Assembly: GCF_000344685.1 (NCBI RefSeq)
Contig: NW_006920410.1
Span: 1,634,608 to 1,698,607 of the forward strand
Direction of reading: 5' to 3'
From: Gloeophyllum trabeum ATCC 11539
Lineage: Eukaryota > Basidiomycota > Agaricomycetes > Gloeophyllales > Gloeophyllaceae
Length of the DNA: 64,000 bases
Shown here: in pieces, positions 1-9,252 of the stretch
Layout of the letters: the number at the start of each line of letters is the position of its first letter
Numbering within the stretch: position 1 is the stretch's first letter
Position numbers and translations under genes: made by a program
Notes under the pieces: generated by a model
Database searches by the model: none
What the model was told of the DNA's origin: nothing
The model's input: only the letters and a program-made list of their open reading frames with translations

Positions 1-101
1 ACCTGCCACACTTTAGCATGGATGTGCTGACTATCAGCGCCCGGAGTAGAGAAGTGTGGGCACCGGGAGCCATCAGCACGTGTGCTGTAGTTTAACTTGT
101 A

Positions 102-464
102 CAGTGCTTTGCATAAAAGTCCGGAAACTGCGTTTTGCGCGTTTCTGTTTGTCCCAGCCAAACAATACCTTATAGGGTAACACCTGACCGAGGGCGCGAC
201 GGTCCTCGAGTCAGCCTATATCACTCCTGGGACACAAATGCCCGTCTCAAGGCTGAATAACGTTCAGATATGTATCTCTTCAGGATATCGAGCACGCAGA
301 GGTCAAAATCCCCCAAGAACGACCCTCATACATGGATGTCGAAGCGTCCCGCCAACCAGTCAACAGCCCGCGCTACGGTGATCGACTACCCCATATAGGT
401 TTGTTTGGCTGGCACAAACAACATTTCGCGAATCGCGGTTTCCGGACTTTTATGCAAAGCACTG
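102..464. mobile_element. MITE, Tc1/mariner-like, 363 bp
   Basis: The two ends are inverted repeats. The left end starts CAGTGCTTTGCATAAAAGTC and the right end is its reverse complement. The first 26 or so bases match exactly, and the match continues imperfectly to about 67 bp, ending at a shared CCAGCCAAACAA block. A TA dinucleotide flanks both sides (100-101 and 465-466), the target duplication of Tc1/mariner elements, whose ends often begin CAGTG. The interior has no transposase ORF, so it would depend on an element elsewhere. It lies in non-coding DNA upstream of the first gene. Confidence 0.82.
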
Positions 465-466
465 TA

Positions 467-948
467 AGTTCGCGACATCAGTGTTGTCAATGACTGAGTA
501 AATACTACGTTATTACCGTGGGAATGACGTCGTGACCGTTATGACAGAAAAGTTGTCAGTTGTCAGAGTATTTTTCAGGTAAAGGGGGAGAGCCCCGCAG
601 GATTCCCGAGCGCCGATCAACACTGTAAACATGTGCAAACCGAGCAATGCCGAAACACCCTAATGGGGTAAGCCCGAGTTGACTTCGACTATGACAGTCC
701 GGAGTAATAACGGCAGTCAGTCCGTATTTACCGGCGTAAAGTGACCATCCGTCATAACTTCGACTATGACCGTGACAACACTGCGCGACATGATCATGAC
801 AGAATTGATGGCGCCACAACTCCGCCCACACTCTCAGAAAGGAAATTGCCGACTGCCGCTTGGCGGAGCGCGTCGCCTTCCGAGCGGAGGAGTTCCATCC
901 CGCTCTGGTTCCAGTCTGTCTCTGCATATTCACCTTCTCGCTCATTCC
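467..948. other. Intergenic, putative promoter of the PEHE-like gene
   Basis: No convincing gene. The stretch holds scattered short copies of a TTCGACTATGAC-type word (near 684 and 756) and GTTATGAC/GTCATAAC words in both orientations, perhaps remnants of a decayed repeat. Open frames here are short and lack protein-like composition. Confidence 0.4.
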
Positions 949-2988
949 ATGGTTAACACGCCGGAGACCTCTGCTCCGAATGATATCAAACCGGGGAAAC
1001 GCAAGGGCAAACAACGAGCATACGCGGAGTCCCCTACCACTTCAGTCTTCGACACCCCGAGCAAGGTGCCGCCGTCTTCGAAGGACAGTGACCCTCCAAG
1101 TACGCGACAAAAGCGCGTGCTGCCTTCTCGGTCGCGTCGGGGCGGCCCTGGCATAGGGAACTGCGATGTTGATATGATGATCCTGGATGCCTACAGGAGA
1201 AAGTGTACGTTCATAACTTGTTACAGGGAGTGTAGTTGACCGTCTACCCAGTCGAGAATGAACCTCTGATACCCGCCAACACGAGATTCTTGTTGACGAC
1301 CAACTCCGCCCTTATACCCTCTACCTCAAGCTCTTCCTTCGAAATGCAACTGAACAGTCAGGCGTATGAACGATACTTCGACCGCCCGGAGGTCATCAAG
1401 GCGTACAGAGCGCAGCAAACTATACAAACTCCTGAATACTCCCTCCTATCGGAGGATGCCAGTGTCGGTAGCCGCTTTCGACCTCGAGGGTCCGAAGATG
1501 TCCGTCTACATCGTTTCTCTCCGTGTACCTACACTTATTGTTGCTATGTCCTCTTTCTTCACACAATGCGAACCTGCCAACCCTTTTCTGTCGCCGACAG
1601 CAATGCACAGACACGTCTGATGCTGCATACGAGAAGCGGCATCGCAAGTATGAGACGTTCGAGAAGCGCCAACGATTAAGAGAGAAGGAAAAACTCAAAC
1701 ACGAACAGTACAAGTTGAAGGAGCGCATCGACCAACTACGCGTCATGGACGCGTCCGCTTTTTTATGTCTGCCGGATTCCGCGTTGCCCCCGCCGGAAGA
1801 CAGATATATCCCACACTTCGTCGACGACGAACTAAACGGCATCAATACTACTGCGGCCCACGCAGAAGGAGAAAGACGTCGGAAAGAGATGCTTGATGTC
1901 GCCAAAGTCTTGGAAGAGCGATACAACGTGCTTCTTCCGCCTGACCGGAAATGGTTGGAGAAGGTGAAGAATGGTTCCAGACAGAAGAGCATATCCTTTT
2001 CCATCGAACCCGAGCCCCAGCCTCGGCCAATGCCAGAGGAAGAGGAAGAGGAGGAAGATGATTATGATGAGGAAGAGGAGGAGGAAGAGGAGGAAGAGGG
2101 AGTCGGCGGGTTCGCACAGCAAGAGGAGGTCACGAAAGAGGAAGTCGAGCAGAAGGTTGAAGAAGCGCAGCAATCTCAGCATGAGGATGGGGAATCTGAA
2201 ATTGACGTGGAGGAACGGAAAGCGACGGCTCGAGGATCGCCAGAGAAAATCAAGTTAAAGATTCGTCTCCGTCCCAGTGAAGTAGCTTCAGCAACCAGAC
2301 TCAGCAAGCTGAAGTCGTCCTCTAGCCTACCGGGGACACCGTCACGGAATGGCGCTGACTACCCTGCGTCAGGTCTGTCTTCTCTGGTCTTCTTACCAAA
2401 TGCCTTGAGCTCACAATGTATCTAGCAACAGGGTCCTCGGTAAGCGTAGTACAACCACGAATACGGTCGACAAATGGCAGATTTTCGCCTCGCAAGAAAG
2501 CTAAGCTGCTCAGTGAGGTCGACCGGCCCTTAGGAAGAACTGGTCGCAGAATATCTGCGCGAGGCTCCGAAAGGGCCTGGAGTCATTCCGATGTCACGAA
2601 TGATGCTCAGGATATGTCGGTATCCGCGGGACGGAGCATCTCGTCAAGACTCGAGCGTAATACGTGCATTCTGCTCGCGACTGCACAAAGAAACGCTGGC
2701 GAACCCAACGTGCGGAAGACTCAGCGGCATCTGACCGCCTTCGGATTGAAAGTACCTTACGAAGTGGAAGAATTTCGAGACTTCGAATTGCCTCTCTGGC
2801 TACGTCCAGGATACGAGAGCGAGAAAGAGGATGCTGAGGACGATCGGCAAGTCGCAAATGGCCATCGTGTTGTTCAGCCCATAGAAACCGATATGACTGA
2901 CGTCACTGCCGATGACTCCCAAGCACGACGAGAGTCGGCCAGCTCTCCCGATTTGAAAGAGGTCGACATACCTCTCGAAGGAGGCTAA
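949..2988 (+). CDS. Chromatin-associated protein with PEHE-like motif
   Basis: Start chosen at the ATG beginning MVNTPETSAPND. Exon 1 ends at 1204 and intron 1205-1251 (47 nt) joins in phase to FENEPLIPANTRF. A second, longer intron (about 1469-1607) joins to DTSDAAYEKRHRKYETFEKR, and another lies near 2371-2426. The basic segment YEKRHRKYE..EKRQRLREKEKLKHEQYKLKERI resembles the PEHE region of MSL1/KANSL1-type acetyltransferase subunits. After it come a conserved block (RYIPHFVDDELNGI), a glutamate-rich acidic stretch (about 2035-2100) and a Ser-rich tail ending with a conserved-looking ELPLWLRPGYE. Nuclear acetyltransferase-complex membership is inference; the family call is tentative. It converges on the next gene. 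Confidence 0.6.
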
Positions 2989-3113
2989 GCATGCGAACCA
3001 GTCAGGCGTATACCCGACCATCCGTTCGTAAGACTATACTTGTACCCTTAGTGTCTGCGTGACTTTCATTATTTTTTATTATTATATTGACCCGACATAC
3101 GTATAAAGACGAT

Positions 3114-4264
3114 CTACAGTGAAGAACGCGCATCTTTAACGTTTCCTGAATATCTTTTGACGACATCCAGAGCAGTACGCTTACTGGCCAGTCTGGCGCT
3201 CCGCTGTCTCGCCAGAGCGAATTCAGCATATCCCACGGAGCCCAGCTGTTGGCTGTCGATAAGCTGCGAGTGGAAGTGAGCCGGAAGATAGCGGGAGTAG
3301 TCGCCGGCATTTTGTTCTAGCAGTGACTGCAACCTGGGAGACTGATCTGCCTTGGAATTCGAGCTCGCCCTGAACGGGATGGTAGCAGTTTCCTCGATTG
3401 CAGGTTGACTGAATAAAGAATCCAATGCATTGCTGTCCAGCTTCACCAGAGAAGGTGAAGGCAGAAGTTTACGCTCGGTGGTGGGCACCACGGGCTTCTC
3501 GTCATCATCTGGTTTGGTCACTGATTGGGTGACGGAAGCAGAAGGCGATAATTCCGAACGTCTCTGCATGGTGAGCCTAGAGGACGATGGCGACTGCTCC
3601 TTCGTGTCCGCATCATCGCGTATCGACGTGGTCCGCGTCTTTGTAGAAGCGTCATTCCGCCTGCCTTGTGCCGGGGCTCTATCCGAACGACCCCCTTCCT
3701 TTCCCTCTCGCGACCGACTATTATTCCATCCTGACGCAATTGGAGCTTCTTTTCTCAGCTGATCGGACCGCCGCTGGAGTTGTAGTCTGCCCAGACTAGG
3801 AGAAGGCTCTCCAGCTAGGGGACCAGTAGGTCGTCCCAGGCTTGCTTGACTCGCTGGGTACCGGGCTTCAGAGGTCGTTGGATTGTTCGCACCTTCGCTG
3901 ACTCGCCTGTGCGCGAGACGGCTGGCCAAGGTGGATGTCCCAGACTGCTTTTGTATCGAATAACGAGGGTTGGGCTTCCACTGTCCGGCTGGCGCGGGTG
4001 CTGGTACAATCCGCTTCGTTGGCGTCTGTGAAACATTCTCTGACACAGCACATAAGAAACTAACAAAAGTTACAGCAGCTATGAAGACTCACGTATCGAG
4101 ATATCACCGAACATGTTTGCTATAGGAGCTCTGCTGCCAACACGTCTCAGCGGACCATTTTGACTTGGCTCTGGAGCCGCCAAATCAGAGTAAAAGCGAG
4201 CGGTTAGCGCATTTGCTGCATCAGCTCGCGTCCGTAATTGCAGAGAGAGCGACGGCGGTCGCAT
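3114..4264 (-). CDS. Unknown serine-rich protein, possible mitochondrial presequence
   Basis: I do not recognise this family. Two exons join through a 53-nt intron (4040-4092, GTGAGT...CAG) reading DISIQNVSQTPTKR. The proposed start gives MRPPSLSLQLRTRADAANAL, an Arg/Ser/Leu-rich, acid-free N terminus that could be a mitochondrial targeting signal; an extra upstream exon cannot be excluded. The middle is low-complexity Ser/Arg/Pro. The last about 100 residues look folded (LLEQNAGDYSRYLPAHFHSQ, then an Arg/Lys-rich helix) and are the part most likely to be conserved. The gene is divergent from PFA4, about 158 bp apart, sharing a promoter region. Confidence 0.6.
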
Positions 4265-4422
4265 GAGAGAGCCTGAGGATGCCTCCGAAGAGTTGGAAGA
4301 ACTTGAGCCTGAAAAGAAAAGTAACGGCTAATTTGGCAATTGTGGCGGGAATAGCCTCCGCAGGACTCATCGACGATTAGTATGTCGTGTTGCTCGTTGC
4401 TCTGCGACTCGGTCATACGCTC

Positions 4423-6407
4423 ATGGGACGAATCCTTGGTCGTCTGTTTGTCGGATTCACTACCTGCTTGATCCTCTTCATCGCGTATTCCTCTCAGATA
4501 TTCATAATATGGCCCTGGTATGGCCGCGAGCTGTCAGTCCCGCTGCTGAGTCTGTTGCTCCCCTTCAAGTACGTTCAAGAGGTTATGTTGGCATCGCAAG
4601 CGCTTATGACACAACCTAGCACTCTGGTAGGTATGCTGCTATGGAACTACTCGCTTTGTGTCAGAACAGATCCTGGGTCTGTTCCGGATTCTTGGGTGAG
4701 CAGCTCCGTTACGCCTCCCCCTACGATGAATAGCAAATGTGCCATTCAGGTCCCAGATGTAAACTCTGGGAATGGATACGAAGTGAAGCGATTGACGGGA
4801 AGACCCAGGCATTGTCGAACGTGCAATAAGTATAAACCACCCAGAGCGCATCATTGTAGGCAATGCAACAAGTATGTGGCAGATGTGCAGCTCCTTGAAC
4901 TCCGGGTCTGACTGGCCATCATAGATGCGTGCTGAGAATGGGTGTGTCTCAATGTCACCCCACCTACCATATTTGCATAGAGACGAAGCCTCCTAGATCA
5001 CCATTGCCCTTGGGTTAATAATTGCGTCGGCCACTTCAACTACGGCCACTTTATAAGGTTTCTCTTCTACGTCGACCTTGCCTGCTCTTATCACCTGGCT
5101 ATGGTCACTCGTCGCGTCTTTGACTGGATGGATGTTAGTCGTTGGGTATGCGAGCCTTCCCGTAATCCCGTTGCTGGTTCTAAGCAACGTTCAGGATGAG
5201 CCGACTACTAGGGAACTCGTCTTCACCATCCTCAACTATACGGCCTGCATACCAGTGATCCTGTCTGTCGGCGCCTTTAGGCAAGTCGTGTGGTATACGG
5301 CCTCGAGTTTTACTCATACACAGTTGCTGCTAGCATATATCACTTCTATTGTTTAATTGGTAATACTACGACTATCGAGGGTTGGGAGAAAGACAAGGTT
5401 GCTCGCCTTGTCCGGCATGGAAAGATCAGTGAAGTGCGTTGACATTACATGCATCGAATTGGTGGCTAACGTCAGATTTCTTACAGGTCAAGTTCCCATA
5501 CGTGAGTTTCTATGCTGCACTGGGTTGGCACAAATTTTATGAACTGATCCTGCATTCCTGTAGAACTTAGGTGTCCGGAGGAACATTGCATCAGTACTCG
5601 GTGACAATCCCTTGCTGTGGTGCTGGCCGACCGTGCCCCCTGGGACTGGGCTAAAATACCAGCTTGCCGAATCCAACGGTAAGTGGATGGAGTTAAGTAA
5701 ATCCAATGTACGGCAGAACAACTACGAAGATGGTCACTTGGAGCCTTGAATCATCTTGCTTACTCCCGTGAGTATGCCGGTTCTTAGCAAGACTGTATGA
5801 CTTATATCGTATGTAGTGTTTCTTGCCTACCTTATGTTATACCGTCCTGCTTCCGGATCCCAGTCACTCACGACGTCGTACAGAATCCCTCCCATCAATC
5901 CCTTGGCCGCCCGAAGATCCTGCACACCAGCAATACTCGGACGAAGACCACACGTTTGTGCTCCCAGACTCGCCTTGGACGTATGCAAATGGCGCATTGA
6001 ACCCAGACCTTCGACCGTCGAGCGCTCGGACCCGGAAGTCAGACGGTGGCCTACGCCAACGTGGTCCATCTTCGCATTTGGCATTACCACCATATCATCC
6101 CGACTACAACGAAGCTGCGTACGTGGAGCGTGACTCAGGATTCTCGTCTACTTCGGGGTCGGAGGATGAATACACTCCCGCCAATGACAGGCAATGGGGA
6201 ATCAGGGTGCGCCGTGGCTCCGAAGGCTACGAAGTGCCCATGATAGATCGCGAAGGGTTGTTACAACGGTATATACAAAACCAGGCCGGTGAACCTGACA
6301 GATACCAGAGATACGTCCCCGAGCCTGATAGCGGTAGCAGTGGTGACGAGGACAACGAGGACCTGCCACTTGCCCAGCGGGCTCAGGCATTGGCAGTGGA
6401 GGTCTAG
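4423..6407 (+). CDS. PFA4: Palmitoyltransferase PFA4 (DHHC family)
   Basis: Protein S-acyltransferase of the endoplasmic reticulum; yeast Pfa4 palmitoylates the chitin synthase Chs3 (family knowledge). Eleven exons reconstruct in phase to 462 residues: 4423-4568, 4620-4695, 4750-4871, 4925-4941, 4997-5133, 5195-5280, 5334-5433, 5487-5501, 5564-5678, 5717-5767 and 5884-6407. Two N-terminal membrane segments are followed by the Cys-rich block [19 protein letters not shown], then the catalytic [19 protein letters not shown] and two more membrane segments. The family signature [11 protein letters not shown] and the C-terminal [14 protein letters not shown] follow. Notable are exons of 17 and 15 nt and one GC-AG intron. 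The join around 5679-5883 is the least certain part. Confidence 0.95.
4925..4941 (+). other. PFA4: 17-nt microexon of PFA4
   Basis: Between a 53-nt intron (4872-4924) and a 55-nt intron (4942-4996). It supplies the residues CVLRM plus the first base of the Asp codon of the DHHC motif: AA|A TGC GTG CTG AGA ATG G|AT CAC. Skipping it would shift the frame. Confidence 0.9.
5281..5333 (+). other. PFA4: GC-AG intron of PFA4
   Basis: The donor is AG|GCAAGT, the strong consensus typical of GC introns, and the acceptor is GCTAG. Only this 53-nt removal gives the family sequence [17 protein letters not shown]; a GT donor at this spot does not exist. Confidence 0.85.
5487..5501 (+). other. PFA4: 15-nt microexon of PFA4
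   Basis: GTC AAG TTC CCA TAC (VKFPY) lies between TTACAG and GTGAGT. It bridges GKISE and NLGVRRN exactly as in PFA4 proteins, where this segment reads like VKFPYNLG. Confidence 0.9.
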
Positions 6408-6583
6408 TCTTTCAACGGGATATGTGGGATATCTAATCTTTATAATGTACCAATGGACATCCTACACTAATGTATTACTATATGCATAATAGCGTCAAAA
6501 GAAAATCAAGAAAGCACGAACATCAGCAAATAAATTACACCAAAACAGCAGAGCGGCATGGCCCGAGGACTTGGTAGAAGTGG

Positions 6584-8954
6584 CTATAGCGGCGGGCGGT
6601 CAAAATAAACCTTCCATATTATACCTCCCTGCTCGCCAATCTCCAGCGTGCTGGCGCCCACGGGTAGGTCTGCTTGCCATTCCGTGCCCGACATTGACCT
6701 GACCAAGGATCCATTTAATCGAACCTCGACCGCCTCGATACCCTTGCTTGGTTTCCCGTTAGCCTTGACTTTGGCGTCGACTGGTGTCGCCTCTGTCTTC
6801 TTGGCTGCTGCCTTGGCCCTTCCCTTCCCCTTTGTGTCTGTGGCAGGCTCTGATTGCTCCTGCTCTGGGGGCTTATCTTCTTCCTGTTCGTGCTCATCTT
6901 CGAGAAAAGTGACATCCTTGATAGTCACCACTTTTTCGCCGTTTGTCAACCGCATTGCCCAGCTCTTTACCCCATCCTCGACGTCAAGATCCATCCGACG
7001 AGTGGTCGGGTTGGTGATTATTGAGACGTGTGTCAATTGACGACGGGGCCGCGACGGCGTAGGAGCAGGTGATTTAGCGATGGAAGATGCCTTCTGGGGA
7101 GTTTGATCAGGAGGAGCGGTCGTGACCGTTATCGGCGGGGCAGGTGCTATGGCCGGAGGGGCGGGTGTCGTCGGCTGGTGGTACATGGCATTGGGATAAT
7201 GCACAGAATACGAAGGCGCATGGGTAGCGACTGCTGTTGAAGGGCCCGCTGTGTTGTTTGGAGCAGCCTGGGGTTGAACGGGATGGGCAGCTGGAGCCTT
7301 CGGGGGAGCAGTGCCTGGAGGAACGGAAGGCGCAATATGTACTAGCGAGCCCATCGCTGGCGACTTCACTTCTGCGGCGATGGTGTCGGCGGCCTGTGCT
7401 TGATTCAGCTGGGAAGCAGAACCTGCAGGCGGTTGAGGAGCGCGAAGGGTGAGCTTGGGCGAGGTTTGTTCCGCCTCTGAAGAAGGGCCAGGTGCCGGTG
7501 CGAGTTGAGGCTGAGGTGCTGCTGGCATCTTCAGCTTGATCTTGCCGCTCGACTGGGCAGGGGCAGACTTTGTGGGGGCCGCGTACTCGGGAAGAGCGAA
7601 AGGTGGTGGTAAATCTGACATCAACTTGCGGAAGTAATCCTACGACAGGCGAATGAGCAGCGGCACAGTGATGTGGAGCGATGTAACCTACTCGCAGTAC
7701 CAATGCATCCTCCCATATCGGTGTATGTTCCTGGTTGAATTCAAGAGCGTTGGCAAATACTAGTTCAACGTCACGGGCGAAATCAGCCGAATTATGATAT
7801 TCCTTTCGCTTGAGGCGTTTCTGCGAGAGCATGTCAGGTGGAGACCAAGAAGGTATCGGGAAGCTGCCTACGAAGATATTCTCCAGACACTGGGGACGTT
7901 TGATGGTCTTGTAGTATACCGCCCATTGCTTCTTGTTCGGCAGCTCCATGAATTCTTCTGAAAGAACTCGGCCGCTAGAACCGGGAGGTTCGATTAGTGA
8001 CGTGCATCCTGGGTCAGCACAGTGCATACCTGTCATCGGTCTTCTCCACCAGCTTCTGCAGTCTACTCTTCAGCAGTCGGTTCATATTTGGCGTCTTGCC
8101 CTTTGACTTTTTGTCGCCCTCGTTATCTGATCCCTCGCCAGCAGCGTCGTGCTCCTTCTCTCCAGCCTCGCCGGTATCTTCTTCCTTGGTACCGGTCATC
8201 CTGGCATACTCCTTCTTGACAAGTTTCTGGGAGCAAACGCATGAGACAGGCTGACCACAAAAGGGAGCTTCGTGGGGGGTTCAACATTGGTCGCAGTGTT
8301 CGAGAAGACAAGACAAACTGTATCCGCGAGACCCAAGACTACGCAAAGACAGAGGTAGGTTGAGGTACTCACATGCAGCGTTTTCGCATCTTTCCATATC
8401 TGACTGTCCTTCATGTTATACCGCTTAGCGTTATGAAAGACCATCTCCAAATCCTGCTTGACACTTTCCAGCGAGTGGTACCCTCCATTCTGCAGCTGCG
8501 CCTTGATCTCGTCCAGGGAAATGGGCTTCTTTATCAACTTGTAATAATCCGGATACTGGCGTTTGGACGGCAGGCGCATGAAATCGACCGACAGGACGCG
8601 TCCCCTGCGAGAGGATCAGATCCATTGTGAGCAGCGGAAATAAGGACATATCGAAAGGAGAGGCCGCGGCAATTCCTTTAGCGGTCGCATATACAAGGAG
8701 CGTGGTACCCACTCTTTGTTGACCGCATCCTTGATCGTCTGCCACAGCTGCATCCCCTGCTCCTTCACGCTCTCACTCGTCTCTTTATTATCGCTCGCGC
8801 TTCCACTGGCCTCCGCCACAGCACCGGCGCCACTGGCGTGATTCTCGCTCGGGCTGGCGGCGGCGGGAACGTCCTTGCGTCGTTTGGCGCGCGGTGCGTC
8901 CGGGTTCACGTCGGCGCCGGCTATCGCGCCCAGCTCCCTCTTCATGTTGCCCAT
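6584..8954 (-). CDS. Tandem bromodomain protein, RSC4-like
   Basis: Likely a chromatin-remodelling (RSC/SWI-SNF) subunit reading acetylated histones. The start gives MGNMKRELGAIAG, or MKREL three codons later, followed by a basic nuclear-type AKRRK. The first bromodomain lies around 8320-8620 (SVDFMRLPSKRQYPDYYKLI, with the acetyl-lysine-site Asn in NAKRYN). The second lies around 7700-7960 (FMELPNKKQWAVYYKTIKRP, NALEFN). A long Pro/Ala-rich linker follows, then a C-terminal folded domain (IEAVEVRLNGSLVRSMSGTE) that ends the protein, as in fungal Rsc4 relatives. One intron near 8620-8710 joins AVNKE to GRVLSVDF. Roughly 690 residues. The RSC4 assignment rests on tandem-bromodomain architecture; Rsc1/2 are less likely because no BAH domain is seen. 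Confidence 0.85.
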
Positions 8955-9252
8955 GCTGGATGGCTCTTGGGACGCGGAATGGCAGATGTTATCGTCAAAT
9001 AATGGGGAGATATTCTGGAGATGCTGGGGCGACTTCCCTCTGACACGGTCGCCCTGGTGTCCAATCGGGCCACAGAACCTCTTGTGCCGCGCGGAGCACG
9101 TGACCTTGTCACACGACGCGTCACTAGCGCGTCCTCCTTTCACTGCCGCATTTCTCTTCACATACGAGGCTACAGAGTTCATACTTGAAGTGCTTGCGCA
9201 CTTGTCTACTGATTTCCAATTGCAGTATGAAACACCTGTACAGCATAACACT

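Noticed and set aside
1420..2182. Minus-strand frames of 194, 116 and 89 aa over the first gene
   Set aside because: Leu/Phe and Pro runs are the reverse of the Glu-rich acidic tract; not a protein.
4204..4416. Extra first exon for the unknown gene beginning MTESQSNEQHD
   Set aside because: It would need a splice donor near 4360, and no acceptable GT donor exists there; the internal start at 4264 was preferred.
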